DNA from: Dehalococcoidia bacterium
GTDB taxonomy: Bacteria; Chloroflexota; Dehalococcoidia; Dehalococcoidales; Fen-1064
DNA length: 9,793 bases
Direction: 5' to 3'
NCBI GenBank assembly: GCA_011192055.1
Contig: DUES01000157.1
Coordinates: 36,469 to 46,261, forward strand
Shown here: positions 7,141 to 9,793 of the stretch, piece by piece
Numbering within the stretch: position 1 is the stretch's first letter
How the letters are laid out: the number at the start of each line of letters is the position of its first letter
The notes under the pieces: generated by a model
Databases searched by the model: none
Told to the model about the DNA's origin: nothing
The model's input: only the letters and a program-made list of their open reading frames with translations
Translations under genes and position numbers: made by a program

Positions 7141-8448
7141 TTATACCACGTCACAGCGCATCAGGTCTTCAAGCGTCTCACGACGCCGGATGAGACGTGC
7201 CTGCCCACCCCTGACCATCACCACTGCCGGCTTGAACGCGGCATTGTAATTCATCGATTCCGGAATGCAATAAGCACCGCATCCGGGTACAGCGATAATA
7301 TCACCGGCCGCAACCGGTGGCAATACTATATCACGAATCAGTATATCACCTGATTCGCAGAACTTGCCCGCGATAGTGACCGTTTCAGTATCTTCCTCCC
7401 GCATCCTGTTAGCCACAACCGCTTCGTGCCTGGCCTCGTACAGCGCCGGGCGGATGTTGTCCGCCATGCCACCATCCACCGAAACATATCGCCTGATGTT
7501 CGGGATATCTTTAACCACACCGGCCGTGTACAGCGCTACACCCGCCTGTGCGACCAGTGACCTGCCCGGTTCGATGACCAGTCGTGGTAAGTCCAGCCCC
7601 AGCTCCCGGCAGACAGCCTGGACCTGTGATGATATTGCTTCAGCAAAGAAGGATATCGGAGGAGCCGGAGTGTCAACAGTATACTGGACAGCAAAACCCC
7701 CGCCGGTATCCAGTTCCTTAAGCTCAAAACCGTGCTTCTGTTTCATATCGGCGGCAAGCCCGAGAACGTACTTCACCGATTCCCGGTACGGCTCGACCTC
7801 GGAGATAAGAGAACCGATATGGAAGTGCAGGCCGACCAGCTTCACTCCCGGTAAGGACATCGCCTGTACCACGGCTTCCTCACCGAGGACCAGCGGAAAT
7901 CCGAACTTACTGTCGATATTTCCGGTAGTAATGTACTGGTGGGTATGCGGGTCAACACCAGGGGTCAGCCGCAGCAGTATCTGCGGTACGTAATCAAGCC
8001 CCCGGGTCAACTCACCAAGCAGATTAAGCTCATGGAAGTTATCGACTACTATCCGCCCGATTTTCCATTCCAGTGCCTGCCGCAGTTCATCCGGAGACTT
8101 ATTGTTACCGGTGAAGTAGACACGCTCCATCGGAAAACCAACCGAATGAGCAATACCGAGTTCACCGCCCGAGACCACTTCCATGCCCAGTCCGCACTCA
8201 TTAATAAGGAGCGCCATAGCCTTGTTTAGAAAGGCTTTACCGGCATAAACAACATCTACGTCAGTGTAGCATTTACCAAACTCGTCAAGGAATTCGCTGC
8301 ACCGGGCACGAAGAACGTCCTCCTCAAAGAGGTACAGAGGCGTACCATACTCCGCTGCCAGCGCCACCGTATCACAGCCACCAATAACGAGGTGACCCTG
8401 CTGATTGAGCTCACTCCCCTGCGGAAACAGGGGAAGTCTGTTTGCCAT
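7141..8448 (-). CDS. lysA: Diaminopimelate decarboxylase
   Basis: A 435-residue PLP enzyme of alanine-racemase fold (group IV decarboxylases) that converts meso-diaminopimelate to L-lysine and CO2, the last step of lysine synthesis in the cytoplasm. Seen: YAGKAFLNKAM with the PLP Schiff-base Lys71, LHFHIGS (207-213), the phosphate-binding GGG at 249-251, EPGRSLVA (293-300), and C364-E365-S366, where the Cys-Glu pair reaches into the partner subunit's active site. Length and motifs indicate an intact enzyme. An upstream TTG (8454) is in frame, but the ATG at 8448 is preferred: AGGAGG is 10 bases before the ATG and only 4 before the TTG. It is followed 15 bases later by holB, giving an unusual mix of amino-acid synthesis and replication genes. 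Siblings such as ornithine/arginine decarboxylases of this fold are less likely given the sequence. Confidence 0.95.
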   Translation of the reverse strand: MANRLPLFPQGSELNQQGHLVIGGCDTVALAAEYGTPLYLFEEDVLRARCSEFLDEFGKCYTDVDVVYAGKAFLNKAMALLINECGLGMEVVSGGELGIAHSVGFPMERVYFTGNNKSPDELRQALEWKIGRIVVDNFHELNLLGELTRGLDYVPQILLRLTPGVDPHTHQYITTGNIDSKFGFPLVLGEEAVVQAMSLPGVKLVGLHFHIGSLISEVEPYRESVKYVLGLAADMKQKHGFELKELDTGGGFAVQYTVDTPAPPISFFAEAISSQVQAVCRELGLDLPRLVIEPGRSLVAQAGVALYTAGVVKDIPNIRRYVSVDGGMADNIRPALYEARHEAVVANRMREEDTETVTIAGKFCESGDILIRDIVLPPVAAGDIIAVPGCGAYCIPESMNYNAAFKPAVVMVRGGQARLIRRRETLEDLMRCDVV

Positions 8449-8497
8449 TGCCAAAGGTCCTCCTGGGCAGAATTACAGGATGTCACCGTGTGTCCAG

Positions 8498-8662
8498 TCA
8501 GGCCAACTTCGCCTTGTTCAGTGCCCGTAACTCGAGCAGGATTTCCTTGAGCAGCATTAACTCAAGTCGACGCGATTCCACAGTGCTGGTCAACTTGGCC
8601 CATTTCTTGGGATTATCCTCCGGTATATAGCTCTCCAGTAAATCAATGACGTCTTTTGCCAT
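8498..8662 (-). CDS. Small helical protein, 54 residues, unknown function
   Basis: A short open reading frame that begins MAKDVIDLLESYIPEDNPKK and ends ELRALNKAKLA. It has a strong ribosome binding site, GAAGGAGAG, 5 bases before the ATG at 8662, and fills most of the gap between the DUF2284 gene (40 bases upstream) and lysA (49 bases downstream), all on the same strand. The composition is that of a real small protein: two predicted amphipathic helices (about 3-12 and 28-51) rich in Leu, Glu, Lys and Arg around a Pro-Asn-Pro-containing turn and a single Trp21. No cysteines, signal peptide or membrane segment is present. I do not recognise a family. It could be a regulator or a small partner protein; the coding call rests on the binding site, position and composition. 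Confidence 0.65.
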   Translation of the reverse strand: MAKDVIDLLESYIPEDNPKKWAKLTSTVESRRLELMLLKEILLELRALNKAKLA

Positions 8663-8702
8663 TGTTCTCTCCTTCTTTCAGCCACTATCTCAGGTATCGT
8701 TA

Positions 8703-9338
8703 CTAGTAGATTAAGACCATACCAACCGATATAGCGCTCGGGACTACTGATGGGTCCATTGTCCGGTATAAGGGATATATCGTCCATCCTGCCCTGTTTA
8801 TCAGGTCGACAGCGTCAATACCCACACCCTCTATCGAGGGCCGTGACTGCAATATATGCGGGCAGCGTCCGCTATCCAGCATCTGACACAGCCCCCCGTC
8901 ACACATCGTGTCCCGGCAACCACCGGCACCCAGTCCGAGAGCGAAACGGTAGCCATCGGCAAACGCCTTTGTCTCCAGCTTGGCAGCAATCTCATCGGTA
9001 TTCCGCTGGTGCAGTTTTCCGTGAGGATAATACCGGGATATATCCGCGAGATCATCGACGGGGACATCATTCTTAAACAGGATAGCCCAGTGGTACCGGC
9101 TCACCGCTTTGCGCATAAGCTCCAGGTCAGGGGTATGTGGCGGGCAGTTCCCGCACCGGTTATAATTCGGGCATGGAGGTATCATACATTTGAGCCGTAC
9201 TCGCTCATCGACTGTTATCCACTCAGCCGGTATCACTCTGGCATCCGTCGCACCAAGTTCCAGCGCCCGCTCACAATATCCTGCCAGGTCAGCTTTCAGG
9301 GTGTCTTCATCAACGTCCACCATAAACGTTCGTACCAT
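8703..9338 (-). CDS. DUF2284 family predicted metal-binding protein
   Basis: A 211-residue cysteine-rich protein matching the DUF2284 pattern (COG5423, predicted metal-binding). The first cluster is KCMIPPCPNYNRCGNCPPHTP (C51, C56, C62, C65) and the second GGCRDTMCDGGLCQMLDSG then RCPH (C141, C146, C151, C159), followed by the family segment RPSIEGVGIDAVDLINRAGW (166-185). Eight cysteines in two ferredoxin-like groups suggest iron-sulfur binding, and the family is common in strict anaerobes; its biochemical role is not known to me. No signal peptide or membrane helix is seen, so it is cytoplasmic. The ATG at 9338 follows GAGGGGAGAAAA. It is the first gene of the leftward cluster, with a 131-base leader before the MITE-like element. 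Confidence 0.88.
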   Translation of the reverse strand: MVRTFMVDVDEDTLKADLAGYCERALELGATDARVIPAEWITVDERVRLKCMIPPCPNYNRCGNCPPHTPDLELMRKAVSRYHWAILFKNDVPVDDLADISRYYPHGKLHQRNTDEIAAKLETKAFADGYRFALGLGAGGCRDTMCDGGLCQMLDSGRCPHILQSRPSIEGVGIDAVDLINRAGWTIYPLYRTMDPSVVPSAISVGMVLIY

Positions 9339-9469
9339 TTTTCTCCCCTCGGTTTCCGGCGATTTTCATTACCAGGTTTAAACTCATCCCGGGATAACGT
9401 AACCCGTCTGCCAAATATTTCAGATGAATGTGTGTACGTTATTCGATATCGTTTTAGACCTGTCGAACA
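9339..9469 (-). promoter_or_regulatory. Leader region upstream of the DUF2284 gene
   Basis: 131 bases of non-coding DNA lie between the DUF2284 start codon and the inverted-repeat element. Apart from the ribosome binding site next to the start codon, I see no strong sigma-70 promoter. A perfect ten-base palindrome ATCCCGGGAT lies at 9386-9395. Without a native promoter here, transcription may come from the element upstream. Confidence 0.3.
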
Positions 9470-9530
9470 TTCCAACTCAATCTTAGTTGAGTAAGACAGT
9501 CAAGTCAATTTGAGGTACCTTAATCCGTGA
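9470..9530 (+). repeat. Left inverted arm
   Basis: 61 bases, beginning TTCCAACTCAATC and ending CCTTAATCCGTGA, exactly the reverse complement of 9733-9793. Near its outer end ACTCAA (9475-9480) and TTGAGT (9487-9492) form a small hairpin with a six-base loop, a possible transposase-recognition feature. It also contains the KpnI-like palindrome GGTACC. Confidence 0.95.
9480..9508 (-). promoter_or_regulatory. Outward promoter in the left arm, facing the DUF2284 cluster
   Basis: On the minus strand TTGACT (9508-9503) and TAAGAT (9485-9480) are 17 bases apart, matching consensus at 5/6 and 4/6 positions. Transcription would leave the element near 9473 and run into the DUF2284 gene. Consensus match only. 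Confidence 0.4.
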
Positions 9531-9601
9531 GTCCAAGTTTAAAAAGCCCGCCTTATGGGTGCAATATCAGATTGACGGATTTCCGTGTCTTTGCGAGCTT
9601 A

Positions 9602-9622
9602 CCTGCTAGCAAAGCTAGCAGG
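9602..9622. repeat. Perfect 9-base-stem hairpin inside the element
   Basis: CCTGCTAGC (9602-9610), loop AAA, GCTAGCAGG (9614-9622). It is the variable middle of the left dispersed-repeat copy. There is no T run directly after it, so it is not a convincing terminator. Confidence 0.8.
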
Positions 9623-9662
9623 CCGAAGCGAAGCAATCTCGCTTCCATTTTTATAGATTACT

Positions 9663-9681
9663 GCAATCCCATAGGGATTGC
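9663..9681. repeat. Perfect 8-base-stem hairpin at the centre of the element
   Basis: GCAATCCC (9663-9670), loop ATA, GGGATTGC (9674-9681). It sits at the apex of the larger palindrome and overlaps the right CGAAGCAATC motif. Confidence 0.8.
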
Positions 9682-9732
9682 TTCGTCGCCTGCGGCTTCT
9701 CGCAATGACAGGTGAGGTTTCCTGCAGAGAAT

Positions 9733-9793
9733 TCACGGATTAAGGTACCTCAAATTGACTTGACTGTCTTACTCAACTAAGATTGAGTTGGAA
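9733..9793 (-). repeat. Right inverted arm
   Basis: 61 bases, beginning TCACGGATTAAGG and ending GATTGAGTTGGAA, the exact reverse complement of 9470-9530. It stops at the window edge, so the match may be longer; the next base of a longer match would be T. Confidence 0.95.
9755..9783 (+). promoter_or_regulatory. Outward promoter in the right arm
   Basis: The mirror copy of the left-arm promoter: TTGACT 9755-9760, 17-base spacer, TAAGAT 9778-9783. It faces out of the window, so its target is unknown. Confidence 0.35.

Larger units (their letters stand above)
9587..9709. repeat. Two opposed copies of a GTCATTGCGAG...CGAAGCAATC dispersed repeat
   Basis: The left copy opens with GTCTTTGCGAG (9587-9597) and closes with CGAAGCAATC (9629-9638). 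The right copy, on the other strand, opens with GTCATTGCGAG (complement of 9699-9709) and closes with CGAAGCAATC (complement of 9676-9685). The conserved ends pair with each other to form a long nested hairpin, while the middles differ. I recall short repeats of this type as widespread in bacterial genomes, including Chloroflexota; this is from memory and unverified. Confidence 0.6.
9470..9793. mobile_element. MITE-like element with 61-base perfect inverted arms (right end may lie beyond the window)
   Basis: Two 61-base arms, 9470-9530 and 9733-9793, are exact reverse complements and enclose 202 bases with no credible gene. Long perfect terminal inverted repeats around a short non-coding core are the hallmark of non-autonomous transposons (MITEs) moved by a transposase encoded elsewhere. 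The window ends at the last base of the right arm, so the true outer limit and any target-site duplication cannot be read. The arms are AT-rich compared with the neighbouring genes. Arms with no mismatch argue for recent insertion or for pressure to keep the palindrome. The core holds further nested inverted repeats. A long palindrome that has another role, such as a site for a DNA-binding protein, is the alternative. Confidence 0.7.

Noticed and set aside
7364..7993. Long plus-strand open frame of 209 codons antisense to lysA
   Set aside because: It lies wholly inside a well-supported enzyme gene, is rich in Ser, Thr and Pro as expected of an antisense shadow, and shows no family motif.
9386..9395. 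Palindrome ATCCCGGGAT as an operator for the DUF2284 gene
   Set aside because: A single ten-base palindrome occurs easily by chance, its flanks do not extend the symmetry, and no regulator gene is adjacent.
8856..9494. Plus-strand open frame of 212 codons antisense to the DUF2284 gene
   Set aside because: It covers a gene with clear conserved cysteine motifs on the other strand, extends into the inverted arm, and has no protein-like pattern.
9470..9793. Inverted arms as a CRISPR array or as a bidirectional Rho-independent terminator
   Set aside because: There are only two copies in opposite orientation with no regular direct repeats or spacers, and the arms are AT-rich and far from any gene end.

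Overview
The window reads as a bacterial chromosome segment of moderate GC and dense housekeeping gene content, with one mobile-repeat island at its right edge. The gene set and protein style point to an anaerobic member of the Chloroflexota, most likely Dehalococcoidia-like: rplI-dnaB followed by a DnaD-domain protein and a zinc-finger DnaC/DnaI-type ATPase with two AAA+ copies, a PSP1/RicT protein next to holB, and a DUF2284 cysteine-rich protein. The assignment is inferred from recalled family patterns; no 16S or database match is available here.

Plus strand, 1-5147. The tail of a thioredoxin reductase gene (1-291) is followed by a good sigma-70 type promoter and a compact replication operon: ribosomal protein L9 (374-826), replicative helicase DnaB (909-2279), a DnaD-domain protein overlapping it by ATGA (2276-2977), a 68-residue zinc-finger protein starting inside the DnaD gene (2955-3161), and a tandem DnaC/DnaI-like ATPase that overlaps the zinc-finger stop by one base (3161-4564). 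The last four genes have overlapping ends, suggesting coupled translation of a helicase with its presumed loading factors. A second promoter then precedes an HNH endonuclease gene (4632-5147).

Minus strand, 9338-5218. A second tightly packed cluster runs leftward and converges on the HNH gene: DUF2284 metal-binding protein, a 54-residue helical protein, diaminopimelate decarboxylase (lysA), DNA polymerase III delta' (holB), and the PSP1/RicT iron-sulfur protein. holB-ricT is a conserved pair known from Firmicutes; here it sits behind lysA.

Right edge, 9339-9793. After a 131-base leader upstream of the DUF2284 gene comes a non-coding element bounded by two perfect 61-base inverted arms (9470-9530 and 9733-9793). 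Between them lie nested shorter inverted repeats, including two opposed copies of a GTCATTGCGAG...CGAAGCAATC type dispersed repeat. It looks like a MITE (non-autonomous transposon). Each arm carries a plausible outward-facing promoter, and the left one points at the DUF2284-lysA-holB-ricT cluster.

The most noteworthy items are the in-register 187-residue duplication in the ATPase, the free-standing copy of its zinc finger encoded directly upstream, the short unknown gene before lysA, and the palindromic element with outward promoters.
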